NCBI GenBank assembly: GCA_015231265.1
Contig: JADGBX010000016.1
Location: forward strand, 1-32,348
Origin: Magnetococcales bacterium
Lineage (GTDB): Bacteria > Pseudomonadota > Magnetococcia > Magnetococcales > JADGBX01
Direction of reading: 5' to 3'
DNA: 32,348 nucleotides
Shown here piece by piece: positions 7,155 through 15,102 of this stretch (position 1 is its first letter; each line of letters starts with the position of its first letter). Both the position numbers and the translations under genes were made by a program. The notes beneath the pieces are model-generated. The model saw nothing but the letters and a program-made list of their open reading frames with translations, did no database searches and was not told where the DNA came from.

Positions 7155-8453
7155 TCACTCGTCGTCTGAATACTCCGGGAATGCATCTTTCAGGTCACGA
7201 ATCGCCTGAAACTGCCGCGTGCAGGCACTTATGTAGTCGTTGATGGTGCTGCGGTCGGCATCGATGAGCGTGCCAAAAACGACCCGCAGAACATTTTTCC
7301 CCTGCCGCTCTTCGACATTGAGGCAGTTTCCATCCAGAGCCAGATAGCGGCCACGAATCGACTCGTCCTCCGAACGATCCTCGCAATCCAGATCCGTCGC
7401 ACTGTTCATGGGCAGAGAGAACGCCATGCGGACAGGAGCAAAAAGGACCAACTCATTCAGTTTATCCGAGGTCTCGACCTCCATAGAGAGACCGCTGACC
7501 GAAAGATCCAGTATCTCCCCCTGATACTCGGTAAACTTGTGTCGCAAGCGGATCAGGATGGTTTTGTGCGGTTTGATCCGGGTCTGACGCCGCCTCCCCA
7601 ACACACCATCCGCCAGCACCACCTGATAGAGCACCGCCATGCACTTCTTGATATCCACGGAATCCACGCGTGCCTTGATGCCAAGGTGCATGTGGGGAAG
7701 AGTCAGGTGGGTGACTCCCTCCATCTTCATAGCAAGAAGCTGTTCCCGATCCGTCTGAATCAACACCTCCTCCTCGGAGTACTTCAGAACCAGACCCGAG
7801 CTGATGATCGGCACCCCTTTATAGCGATTATAGAAGGTGATTTCAGCAATGCGGCTGCGCACCAGTTCGAACTCACGGGGAATATCCACATAGCGGACGA
7901 GATAGGGATCATCTATGCGCACGCTCATCCGACAGAGCAGACCCCCATGGTGCATGCAGACGGGCTCCTCGATGGCGAGAGGCTCGTCATACATCTCTCC
8001 CAACCCTTGGATGATGCCACGTATCATATGGCAGAGACGCCGCTTGGACATGTAGGCGATGGCGATTTCACCATGCTTCAGACGCAGAGTACGCATGTCC
8101 GGCGGATCCATATCTGGATCATCCTCCGCCAGCACCCCATGCACGCCATCCGGCACAAACTCCAGGATATCCATGGTGGTCCAATCGTCACCGATCAACC
8201 CCATGGCCTGGGCCATCTCCACCAGACCGGGCGCCATATGACGACCAAAAGCGATCAGGCTCTCTTCCCGGGACAATTCCAACAGCTCCGGCATGGCCGA
8301 GAAGATCGCTTCAGCTTCCGCATCGGGGTAGCTCTGATCGGGCTGATAATAACACTCCGACAGCCCAGCCTTGGCCATCAACGCATCCCAACCATCGAGT
8401 CCAAGCCGCTCGACGATGAAATCTTCACACGCCAGAAAGATAATCCCGTTCAT
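7155..8453 (-). CDS. H-NOX (haem NO/O2-binding) domain fused to YcgR-like and PilZ domains
   Basis: A 432-aa cytoplasmic protein. Residues 1-180 match H-NOX: N-terminus MNGIIF..CEDFIVERLG, FGRHMAP near 69-75, the proximal-His region VPDGVH (H105) followed by DPDMDPP, and the haem-propionate motif Y-x-S-x-R (Y134, S136, R138) in YMSKRRLCHMIRGIIQGLGEMY. Residues ~190-285 resemble the beta-rich YcgR/PilZN domain. Residues ~286-410 are PilZ: RxxxR at R288-R292 and DLSVSGLS (D316, S318, G321), the residues that bind c-di-GMP. It therefore looks like a gas-sensing c-di-GMP effector, perhaps acting on the flagellar motor; that role is inference. The start ATG has only a weak ribosome site. It lies 58 bases after exonuclease III in a same-strand run with the RSH gene. 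Confidence 0.85.
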   Translation of the reverse strand: MNGIIFLACEDFIVERLGLDGWDALMAKAGLSECYYQPDQSYPDAEAEAIFSAMPELLELSREESLIAFGRHMAPGLVEMAQAMGLIGDDWTTMDILEFVPDGVHGVLAEDDPDMDPPDMRTLRLKHGEIAIAYMSKRRLCHMIRGIIQGLGEMYDEPLAIEEPVCMHHGGLLCRMSVRIDDPYLVRYVDIPREFELVRSRIAEITFYNRYKGVPIISSGLVLKYSEEEVLIQTDREQLLAMKMEGVTHLTLPHMHLGIKARVDSVDIKKCMAVLYQVVLADGVLGRRRQTRIKPHKTILIRLRHKFTEYQGEILDLSVSGLSMEVETSDKLNELVLFAPVRMAFSLPMNSATDLDCEDRSEDESIRGRYLALDGNCLNVEERQGKNVLRVVFGTLIDADRSTINDYISACTRQFQAIRDLKDAFPEYSDDE

Positions 8454-8511
8454 GACGGTCGCCGTTCATTCATTAAATAGCTCTGTGGAGTAACAAATTG
8501 GTTCAGTCTCA

Positions 8512-9294
8512 TCATTTGGAAGAAGTCGCGAAGTGAGCCACGACCGGTGCATGGTCCGAAGGGCGATCCCAACCGCGTGGTTCACGATCGATTGTGCACA
8601 TTTCAAGGCGCTCTGCCATAGTTGTCGATACCAGGACATGGTCGATTCTAATCCCCATACCACGACGATACGCCCCGGCACGGTAATCCCACCAACTGAA
8701 ATGACCACCCTCCTCCCCATGCACCCTGCGCAAGGCATCTTCCATGGGCAGGGCAAGAAGACCATCAAAACGCTCTCGCACCTCGGGGACCGTCAAGGTA
8801 GACCCTTGCCAACGTTCAGGATCGTGGACATCTCGATCCTCCGGAGCGATATTGAAATCCCCGACTAAAACAAGATCGGGAAAACGCATCAACTCCTCCT
8901 GCAACCACTGCTCCAGAGCCTGAAGCCAACGCATCTTATAGTGAAATTTCTCTGAACCGGGGACAGAACCGTTGGGCACATAGATGGAAACGATCCGAAC
9001 ACCACCCACCGTCATCGCCATGAACCGCTTTTGCGGATCATCCTCCATTCCCGGCAGCACTTTCAGAACATCCTGCCCCCGCTTACGAGAGGCAATCGCC
9101 ACACCGTTGTAACTCTTCTGACCACTGAAGCGCACCTGATAATCCATCTGTTCGAACGGTTCCGAAGGAAACAGATCGTCCACCACCTTGGTCTCCTGCA
9201 TACAGAGCAGATCTACCGGTGTCGTCTGCAACCAGTTCATCACCTGCTCCTGGCGCACACGTAAAGAGTTGACATTCCATGTAGCAATGATCAT
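8512..9294 (-). CDS. xthA: Exodeoxyribonuclease III
   Basis: A 260-aa member of the exonuclease III/AP-endonuclease family, of the usual length. Motifs in order: ATWNVNSLR (residues 4-12), the metal-ligand QETK, SYNGVAIASRK, VSIYVPNGS, LVGDFNIAPEDRDVHDP, FSWWDYRAGA, GIRIDHVL and the catalytic SDHAPV near the C-terminus. It cleaves abasic sites and removes 3' blocking groups during base-excision repair in the cytoplasm. It sits between the RSH gene (70 bases upstream) and the H-NOX/PilZ gene (58 bases downstream) on the same strand, so a stress-related operon is possible. No terminator with a T-tract is seen in either gap. Confidence 0.95.
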   Translation of the reverse strand: MIIATWNVNSLRVRQEQVMNWLQTTPVDLLCMQETKVVDDLFPSEPFEQMDYQVRFSGQKSYNGVAIASRKRGQDVLKVLPGMEDDPQKRFMAMTVGGVRIVSIYVPNGSVPGSEKFHYKMRWLQALEQWLQEELMRFPDLVLVGDFNIAPEDRDVHDPERWQGSTLTVPEVRERFDGLLALPMEDALRRVHGEEGGHFSWWDYRAGAYRRGMGIRIDHVLVSTTMAERLEMCTIDREPRGWDRPSDHAPVVAHFATSSK

Positions 9295-9364
9295 GAGACC
9301 GCATACACTCCATTCCCTTTTGTTACCATAAGAGAAGACGTCCGCGACCGTCTCTCACTTTCTT

Positions 9365-11299
9365 CTAGTTGCCTGTTGATGTCTGAGTCGGTTTATTTCC
9401 ACTACCACCACTGCGTGGACGCCACTGGTAGCGTCGAACTTCCCGTACGGAACTGATCTCCGGCAGACGCAACAGGATCTCCCCCAGAACCTTCTGATCG
9501 GTATCCCCCAACTCCATCTCGATCAGATAGGCATCCCGAGTACGCCCTTTGGACTGGATCGAATGGGCATTGATCCCGTGCAGCGCCAATAACTCAAGAA
9601 CCGGCAGCAGAGCGCCGGACTGATGATCGATGGCAATCGTCATATTGAGCAACTGATCGTTTCGTGCGAGATCCCAATCACCCGACTCCCAGTGATCCCC
9701 TGACACCTTCTCACATCCTGCACGATGTACAATCCAGCGACCATCACCAGAAACACGCCCCACGATAGGTTCCCCCGGCAGTGGAACACAGCAGGTGGAC
9801 CAGACAAGATCAGGGCCGGTCAACGCCGTCATGAGAAAGCGACCATCCCCATCACGGGAGACACCCTTGATGGTGATATTCGTTCGTTTGAGCGCCTGTT
9901 TGATGAGCGTTCGGGCGCGGGCCGTCTTCACCACATCCAACCAGGCGCGACGCGGACGTGATTTGCGTGATGTCTGCACATTGACGACATCCCCATCTGA
10001 GAGGGGGTGCTCAGGAGGTCGCATCACACCGTTGACGAATGCACCGACACACTGTTCTCCCACTTCGGTATGCACCAGATAGGCGAAATCCACCACAATC
10101 GAGCCGACGGGGAAAGTAAATCGATCACCGCGGGGAGAGTAGACATCCAGAAGGTCGGGCAGCACATGGGCATACACTTCCGACATGCGCAGATCACTGT
10201 CACCGAGGGTCGCTAACAGGCGCATGTAGCGCTTGGGATCGGGACCACTGCTGCTTTCGCCCCATCTGGCCAACAATCCACGTCGATTGACCTCGTGGTC
10301 TCCAGCCCGTACGACATGGACGTTCAATGGGTGTCCCTGCCAATGGATACGGGTAGTCAGCGCTCGGAAACCATTAATTCTCGGTGCATTGAGATAGTCT
10401 CGAATGTGCCGGGGCATGGGCTCGAAGTGGCGGTGAATCCGTCCCAATGCCCGCCAGGCAGCCTCTTCGTCATTGACGATCAACCGCAATCGGAAGACGG
10501 GAGACCCCACCCGTCTGAGACGTCCCGTGCCCGGTTTCTCACTCAAGAAAAAGTAGTCGGCCACACCCTTGGGCTCAATCACATAATCGAGGACATGTCC
10601 CAGATCCTGAAAACGAACCTGTATCTGCTTCTCCAACAAACGCACATCCTCCGAGCCGCGCTCCTGCAGCAGCTTCAGAGTCTCCCGGCCTTTTTTGTAC
10701 TGCACCGGCATCAGGTAGGGCAACATGCGCTCGATCAGAAGATCGGCCAGATCCATCACTCCCAATCGACGCATCACCCCCACATAGATCAACCCCAGGC
10801 TCGCTTTCACCTTGGCCTTGGCAGGTTTATGAACCTGAAACGTTTCCGAGTTGTGAAGCACGTCGAATGTCTTGATGATCAGAACACGCAGATCCTTTGC
10901 CGCCGCCCCCAGGATACGACGATAGGTCGCCGGAATGTCGCCGGAACCGGTCTGAAGATTGCGGATTTTGGAGAGGGCATTCACCATCTCGACAACTGTC
11001 GGAGAGAACGTTTTAATGACGCTTTCTGCGTCCATCTCTTCCGGAGCATCCTCAATGGCATCGTGCAACAGTGCAGCGCACACCGCATCACCATCCACCA
11101 ACCCCCACTCGAGACAGTTCCGTGCAACACTGAAACAGTGAATGACGTAGGGCGAACCATCAAACTTGCGAATCTGACCGTCATGAAAACGGATCGCCAT
11201 CCGTGATGCTTCGGCGATCCGTTCAGCCTCCGGCTCTCCGAGAAGACGCCGACTCTCTTCCAGCAGTTCAGCCTTCAGACGTTCGACCTGTTCATTCAT
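9365..11299 (-). CDS. RSH-family (RelA/SpoT) protein, hydrolase-intact, synthetase-degenerate
   Basis: A 644-aa protein with RSH order: HD hydrolase (1-~190), synthetase-like region (~240-350), TGS (~385-445), zinc-finger (CC at 503-504, H525, C529) and ACT-like C-terminus (~552-625). The HD site is complete: R44, H54, H79-D80, E83-D84 and D146...N150 in FDVLHN. The synthetase region is broken. The YDxxAxR-type Mg site reads SPVFRLR, GYxSLHT reads GFRALTT, and the ExQxRT glutamate is replaced in NVHVV. The expected activity is (p)ppGpp hydrolysis only, which is inference from residues. The start ATG has GGAGGAG 5 bases upstream; the longer frame to 11332 lacks this. It heads a minus-strand run with xthA and the H-NOX/PilZ gene. 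SpoT proteins are usually about 700 aa, so this one is slightly short. Confidence 0.88.
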   Translation of the reverse strand: MNEQVERLKAELLEESRRLLGEPEAERIAEASRMAIRFHDGQIRKFDGSPYVIHCFSVARNCLEWGLVDGDAVCAALLHDAIEDAPEEMDAESVIKTFSPTVVEMVNALSKIRNLQTGSGDIPATYRRILGAAAKDLRVLIIKTFDVLHNSETFQVHKPAKAKVKASLGLIYVGVMRRLGVMDLADLLIERMLPYLMPVQYKKGRETLKLLQERGSEDVRLLEKQIQVRFQDLGHVLDYVIEPKGVADYFFLSEKPGTGRLRRVGSPVFRLRLIVNDEEAAWRALGRIHRHFEPMPRHIRDYLNAPRINGFRALTTRIHWQGHPLNVHVVRAGDHEVNRRGLLARWGESSSGPDPKRYMRLLATLGDSDLRMSEVYAHVLPDLLDVYSPRGDRFTFPVGSIVVDFAYLVHTEVGEQCVGAFVNGVMRPPEHPLSDGDVVNVQTSRKSRPRRAWLDVVKTARARTLIKQALKRTNITIKGVSRDGDGRFLMTALTGPDLVWSTCCVPLPGEPIVGRVSGDGRWIVHRAGCEKVSGDHWESGDWDLARNDQLLNMTIAIDHQSGALLPVLELLALHGINAHSIQSKGRTRDAYLIEMELGDTDQKVLGEILLRLPEISSVREVRRYQWRPRSGGSGNKPTQTSTGN

Positions 11300-11733
11300 A
11301 GCCACTCCTCCAGGAAACGGTGATAACGCCATGCCTTACTGAACCTGCCCTCGATGATACCATCTCCCGACATCTGACCACGGTCTCAGTAACATATGCC
11401 TGAATGATTACGAAAAGAATCCAATCACAAGAAGAGACGACTTCCCACGATAAATCATCTTTTGCGTATGGTGTCACAAAGACTCTTCCCCATAGATATC
11501 GATGATCACACCCCTCCTGGACACCCATACAGAAACGCCCAGCAGGAAGCACGAATAAGCTGTTTGAGAAAAAACACCGCTACATGCGTGTTTGCCCTCG
11601 CCTTTTGGAAATCACGCACTGTATCATGCCATCTCACTTTCTTTCATAGATCTTGGCAAGGGATGACGGTGCGAAACCACGGCATCCCTGCCCGGCATTC
11701 ACCATCTGTACCGGTATTGTCCGAGAGGATTCC
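11300..11733. other. Divergent intergenic region
   Basis: About 430 bases between the divergent RSH gene and the membrane-anchored Cys-rich gene. It should hold both promoters. I could not pick out a convincing -35/-10 pair or sigma-54 site on either strand, and no convincing gene. Confidence 0.4.
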
Positions 11734-12483
11734 ATGTCCAAGCTGCTCTTCTGGTTCATCCGATCTCTGATGCCCTATCTCATTAGCATCGGGCTGGGTG
11801 TGGGCTTCTATTTCATGATGCCGACCACCCCCACTGAATGGAAACGCCCCCACGCGGTCCAGACTACAAACAAAGAGCAACCGGAAGCTTCCCTCAATAA
11901 CGCGCAGAATGAACCCGCCTCGCTGCCAAACACAGCACCATCCGAGACGGACATATCAACGGAACAGGACCCTAAGAACCCCGATCCACCCCGCAAACTC
12001 CAGCAGGATCCGGCACCACCGATTCAAGCCGAGCGTTCGAACTATCCGGAGATTGACAAACCTCAGCAGGACTCCACGCCCTCTCCCAAAACAGGCAAGG
12101 CGACAATTGAGCGCGCGATGACACCCGCAAACCCAAACGCAAGCGCCACATCCACTGCTCCCAAGCCGCACAACGAACCGGCAACACCCGTGGTACAGAC
12201 ACCCACGCGCACTTCTCTGCACTCCAAACGGACCACGGCCAAAAACTGCGGCGCCTCTCCATCGACTCCGGGACCGAAAATGCACGCCCACATCGCCTGC
12301 CTCTGGCGAGCCCGCTGTCTCCATGAGCACCAAACGATGCTGACCCGCACACGACTCTCCGAAGCACGGTGCATGCAGTTTACCCGTTCGCGATCGACAT
12401 GCCGCAAGCAGTTCCAAGCCCTCTATGACCGCTACCGCCCGGAGTGGTGCAGCTGGAACATGCCCGAAGATCGATCTGAATAA
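11734..12483 (+). CDS. Membrane-anchored protein with disordered linker and Cys-rich C-terminal domain
   Basis: A 249-aa protein I do not recognise by name. Residues ~6-29 form one transmembrane helix (LLFWFIRSLMPYLISIGLGV), probably an uncleaved signal anchor. Residues ~30-180 are a low-complexity Pro/Thr/Gln/Asn/Ser linker. The last ~65 residues form a compact basic domain with six cysteines (in NCG, HIAC, RCL, RCMQF, STCR, WCSW), probably periplasmic and disulphide-bonded. The spacing resembles small all-helical Cys-paired domains more than a metal site. AGAGGA lies shortly before the ATG at 11734; the longer frame to 11653 is not supported. The next gene is convergent and 32 bases away. 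Confidence 0.7.
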   Translation: MSKLLFWFIRSLMPYLISIGLGVGFYFMMPTTPTEWKRPHAVQTTNKEQPEASLNNAQNEPASLPNTAPSETDISTEQDPKNPDPPRKLQQDPAPPIQAERSNYPEIDKPQQDSTPSPKTGKATIERAMTPANPNASATSTAPKPHNEPATPVVQTPTRTSLHSKRTTAKNCGASPSTPGPKMHAHIACLWRARCLHEHQTMLTRTRLSEARCMQFTRSRSTCRKQFQALYDRYRPEWCSWNMPEDRSE

Positions 12484-12515
12484 AGCATCATCATAACAAA
12501 AAGGAGGAAGACACC

Positions 12516-12818
12516 TTATCCACCGCCGAAAAGCGCCTCGGCTTCGGCCTGTGCCTTCTTCCGGCAATCTCCCTCACCGTCCTCTTTGCCTCTATCTGCT
12601 GGCTTGAACCAGTCGCAGAAATTCCTCCGCTCTTTCTCCAGCACCCGCTCTGCCTGGGTTTCCCGGCATCCATTATAGTTGGAGGAATCATAGTGAATGC
12701 AGTTGCGGCAACAGCGAGTATCACTGCTACAGTGCGAACAACTGCCGTCCCGCCCGTACTCCAATGCGCCAAGCTCCTGATGACACTTCCAGCATCTGCC
12801 CTTTTCATGCTCCAACAC
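12516..12818 (-). CDS. Small Cys-rich zinc-ribbon-like protein
   Basis: A 100-aa protein with a GTG start, supported by GAGGAG 8 bases upstream. Cysteines come in pairs: C9/C12 (CWKC), C27/C30 (CSHC), C36-C37/C40 (CCRNC), then single Cys at 51, 68 and 85. The segment CRNCIHYD...CRETQAERVLEKERRNFCDWF is typical of a widespread family of small uncharacterised bacterial proteins with a double zinc-ribbon-like start. It probably binds zinc in the cytoplasm; its role is unknown. The overlapping frame at 12491-12808 is a shadow. It is convergent with the Cys-rich membrane-anchored gene. Confidence 0.75.
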   Translation of the reverse strand: MLEHEKGRCWKCHQELGALEYGRDGSCSHCSSDTRCCRNCIHYDSSNYNGCRETQAERVLEKERRNFCDWFKPADRGKEDGEGDCRKKAQAEAEALFGGG

Positions 12819-13054
12819 GATAGATGCTCCTCTGCATGAGTAATCCGAGTCTCATCATTACAACAGCCAGTCGGAAAACAAACTGGAGATTACGTTATTC
12901 AATTGCCGATTGATCGAGCAGTCACGGGTGAGCAAACAGGCTCTCAGGCTTGACCATATCAACAAGAGTGACCATCATAACGCATATTGACGAGGGATGA
13001 GTCACTCATTCCTTCTCCTTGTGACCGTCGAACCCTCCTGGAGCGCTTTCTGTA

Positions 13055-13399
13055 ATGAAAATTATTGGCTGGCTTGCATTCATCGCCTTTACCAGTTTCA
13101 TTGGCGGAGCCTGGGGCATGATGAGCCACTATCTCTTTGTTGAAAAGCGCGCAGGTTCCCTGACATCACAGCCTGAAACGGAAACCCAGGACAGCGAAGT
13201 TTCCTCTACGAATGAAGGCAGTGACTCCGACAGTAGTGGAGCCAGTGGAATCTGGTTCGGACGCATGTTTTTCAGCACTGTTCCCATCGCCCTGTTCATC
13301 TCCCTGTTTCATCTCTTCTCATGGATGACCGTTTGCTGGTTTGTCGCCTTCGGTATCGGCTTTGCTTATCGCGGAAAGAAGGTCAGCAACGCGGCGTGA
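13055..13399 (+). CDS. Small hypothetical membrane protein
   Basis: A 114-aa protein with an N-terminal hydrophobic helix (residues ~3-28), a Ser/Glu/Asp-rich stretch (~35-64, with TETQDSEVSSTNEGSDSDSS) and two closely spaced hydrophobic segments (~72-104) ending in a short basic tail. It is probably an inner-membrane protein with two or three helices. The hydrophilic loop is very acidic. A GGAG lies about 11 bases before the start, a little far. I recognise no family. It stands alone, with gaps of more than 200 bases on both sides. Confidence 0.6.
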   Translation: MKIIGWLAFIAFTSFIGGAWGMMSHYLFVEKRAGSLTSQPETETQDSEVSSTNEGSDSDSSGASGIWFGRMFFSTVPIALFISLFHLFSWMTVCWFVAFGIGFAYRGKKVSNAA

Positions 13400-13667
13400 T
13401 CGGTCTTTCCACCCTTTCCTGAAACTGACTCGAACCCTACCCTGAAAAAAACTGATCACTGATTCCACACACTACAATTCAACGAAGAATAACAATATCA
13501 ATAAATAACACCATCACACACACTTCTTGTACTGATTATTATTCGTGACCTGACACACTTATTCATGTATCTATTGTGATTAGACAGTTTCTGTCAGAAA
13601 GAATAAAAAAGAATAGGCGATGAGGGGGTCAAGAAAGTGCACTTGTCACAGTGATGGGAGTGAGATC
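13400..13667. other. AT-rich upstream region of the CheX-RHH gene
   Basis: About 270 bases, strongly AT-rich at 13490-13620, with a short dyad GACAG-TTT-CTGTC near 13586-13598. A GG-N10-GC spacing occurs at 13627-13640 but the rest of a sigma-54 site is poor, so I do not call a promoter. Confidence 0.35.
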
Positions 13668-14348
13668 ATGGATCAAGTTCAAAGTAAAATCTTGGCCGCA
13701 CTTGAAGAGTCCGTCATGGAAATCGTCACGACCATGCTCTTCATTGACATCGAACCTGGCCATGGAATAGCCAAACCCTCCGGTGTCCCCCATATTCCAG
13801 CCAAAGCGGAAGTCTCTGCCATGGTGGGCCTCGGCGGGGATATGAAAGGGGGAGCACGCCTGGGATGCTCCATTCCCATGGCAATCTATCTTGCCTCCAC
13901 TCTCGCTGTAGAAAAATTCTCCTCTTTGGAAGGCGACGCCAAAGATGCATTTGCAGAGCTCGCCAACATGATCGCGGGTGGTATCCAGACTCGAATCATG
14001 GGCGATGAATTCGAGACCATCAATCTCACCCCTCCCTCCGTTATCATCGGTGAGAACTACGAGATCGACTACAAGAGCAACATCGAGAGCGTGCGCCACT
14101 TTTTCCGGGTTGGAGAAGGCGCCTTCTATATCGAAGTTTTCTATGAACTTGAACAACAGTTCGAAGAGCGCCTGGAGAACAAGCTGCATGTCGAGGTTCA
14201 GCTTGAAGAGAAGACCGCCATGTTGTTGGATGAGATGGCCAAGGAGATCGGGGCCAGTCGTTCAGAGACCATCCGACGCCTGATCGGTGGTGTCCATTAC
14301 CTGCAGAGAACCTTTCGTTCAACAGACACTTCAACGGACACGTCGTAA
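13668..14348 (+). CDS. CheX-like chemotaxis phosphatase domain fused to a C-terminal ribbon-helix-helix domain
   Basis: A 226-aa protein. Residues 1-~160 match the CheC/CheX/FliY phosphatase fold: VSAMVGLGGDMKGGARL, then the catalytic-type helix DAFAELANMIAGG with E97-x-x-N100, then the second beta layer (FFRVGEGAFYIEVFYE). CheX-type proteins dephosphorylate CheY-P. Residues ~173-213 read as a ribbon-helix-helix (CopG/MetJ-type) DNA-binding unit: beta strand LHVEVQLEE, helix TAMLLDEMAKEIG, turn and helix ASRSETIRRLIGGVHYL. The link is a charged helix (EQQFEERLENK). The ATG at 13668 has GGGAG 7 bases upstream. No CheA/CheY is visible nearby. The E-x-x-N motif suggests activity, and the RHH suggests dimerisation and DNA binding; both are inference. 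Confidence 0.8.
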   Translation: MDQVQSKILAALEESVMEIVTTMLFIDIEPGHGIAKPSGVPHIPAKAEVSAMVGLGGDMKGGARLGCSIPMAIYLASTLAVEKFSSLEGDAKDAFAELANMIAGGIQTRIMGDEFETINLTPPSVIIGENYEIDYKSNIESVRHFFRVGEGAFYIEVFYELEQQFEERLENKLHVEVQLEEKTAMLLDEMAKEIGASRSETIRRLIGGVHYLQRTFRSTDTSTDTS

Positions 14349-14386
14349 GGGTCCTGGACTGATCAAACAGTTCTTGAAGGTTTGCC

Positions 14387-14428
14387 AAAAAAAAACGTCT
14401 TCCGGGATCACTCATCTCCGGAAAACGT
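14387..14428 (-). terminator. Minus-strand intrinsic terminator without an annotated gene behind it
   Basis: Inverted repeat ACGTCTTCCGG (14395-14405) and CCGGAAAACGT (14418-14428), flanked on the left by nine A (14387-14395). As minus-strand RNA the stem is 11 bp with one G-U wobble and is followed by nine U. As plus-strand RNA it has a C-A mismatch and no U-run. The orientation is therefore minus, opposite to the CheX-RHH gene that ends just before it. Confidence 0.7.
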
Positions 14429-14994
14429 CCAGTATGACTCTTGCCTGCGTCCTTGTTTCCTACTCCCCGCTTGAAGCGCTTCAGCTTCCCCGGGATTTCT
14501 GGATACACAACTCTCACACGATGTCGCGTTCGGGAACCGAATGTGACTACCGCTCTCCGATATATGCCATCCAGTCATACTCTCCAAGGACAGTGGCGTT
14601 TTGCCTGTTGTCTAACTACCATGCAATCGGCATGCCCAATTGGACATAACCCAGACGCCACGCACAACGATTCCATAAATACAATAACGGAATCAATCAA
14701 CTAATAAACACTACGCCAGCAACTGCAAGCGTTGCTCATTTGCATCACCCATGTGTCATAATAGCATCTTTTATCAGAAAGTAGACAAAAAACTCCACAT
14801 TTTGACACGAGTATGCCCTATTCCTCCAATCCACCCCCCTCTCACCCGTGCAGTTTTTTCCTTTCAGATAGAATTTGCCCACTGATTATCTCGTATCACG
14901 CCATAATCACAACAAATACCAGACAACGTGATACACACACAAGCTATTGTTATTATTAATATTTAACAGAAATCCCCACCATAATCACCAATAA
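14429..14994. other. Long gap, mostly AT-rich
   Basis: About 570 bases. It contains a possible 56-codon minus-strand frame at 14408-14578 that ends inside the terminator hairpin loop; GGAG lies only 3 bases before its ATG, so translation is doubtful. The plus-strand frames here lack good ribosome sites and are poor in the codon choices of neighbouring genes. From 14690 to 14990 it is strongly AT-rich with no gene. Confidence 0.4.
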
Positions 14995-15010
14995 TGGCAC
15001 ACCAGTTGCT
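14995..15010 (+). promoter_or_regulatory. Sigma-54 promoter for the 78-aa gene
   Basis: TGGCAC (14995-15000), five bases, then TTGCT (15006-15010): a full match to the -24/-12 consensus core TGGCAC-N5-TTGC with exact GG-N10-GC spacing. The predicted start of transcription is near 15021, giving a leader of about 80 bases before the ATG at 15103. The AT-rich region upstream suits an enhancer-binding protein. Confidence 0.75.
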
Positions 15011-15102
15011 ACTATTAGAGACAACGGGACAACAACAGACGATCGGGCAAATCTGACCCATACCGCCCATCGCATTGAAACACTAATAGAAAGGGGTCGA
15101 TC

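Noticed and set aside
7539-8480. 313-codon plus-strand frame
   Set aside because: It is opposite the H-NOX/PilZ gene and is His/Gln-rich as expected for a shadow.
9332-9356. Hairpin-like GAGAAGACG/CGTCTCTC between the RSH and exonuclease genes
   Set aside because: It has a bulge and no T-run on the minus strand, so it is not a convincing terminator.
10295-11206. 303-codon plus-strand frame
   Set aside because: It is opposite the RSH hydrolase and synthetase-like domains, whose motifs are clear.
12491-12808. 105-codon minus-strand frame
   Set aside because: It overlaps the Cys-rich protein in another frame; the GTG-start frame has GAGGAG at the right distance and paired cysteines.
14441-14704. 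87-codon plus-strand frame
   Set aside because: No ribosome site, runs into AT-rich sequence and overlaps another frame; no family recognised.
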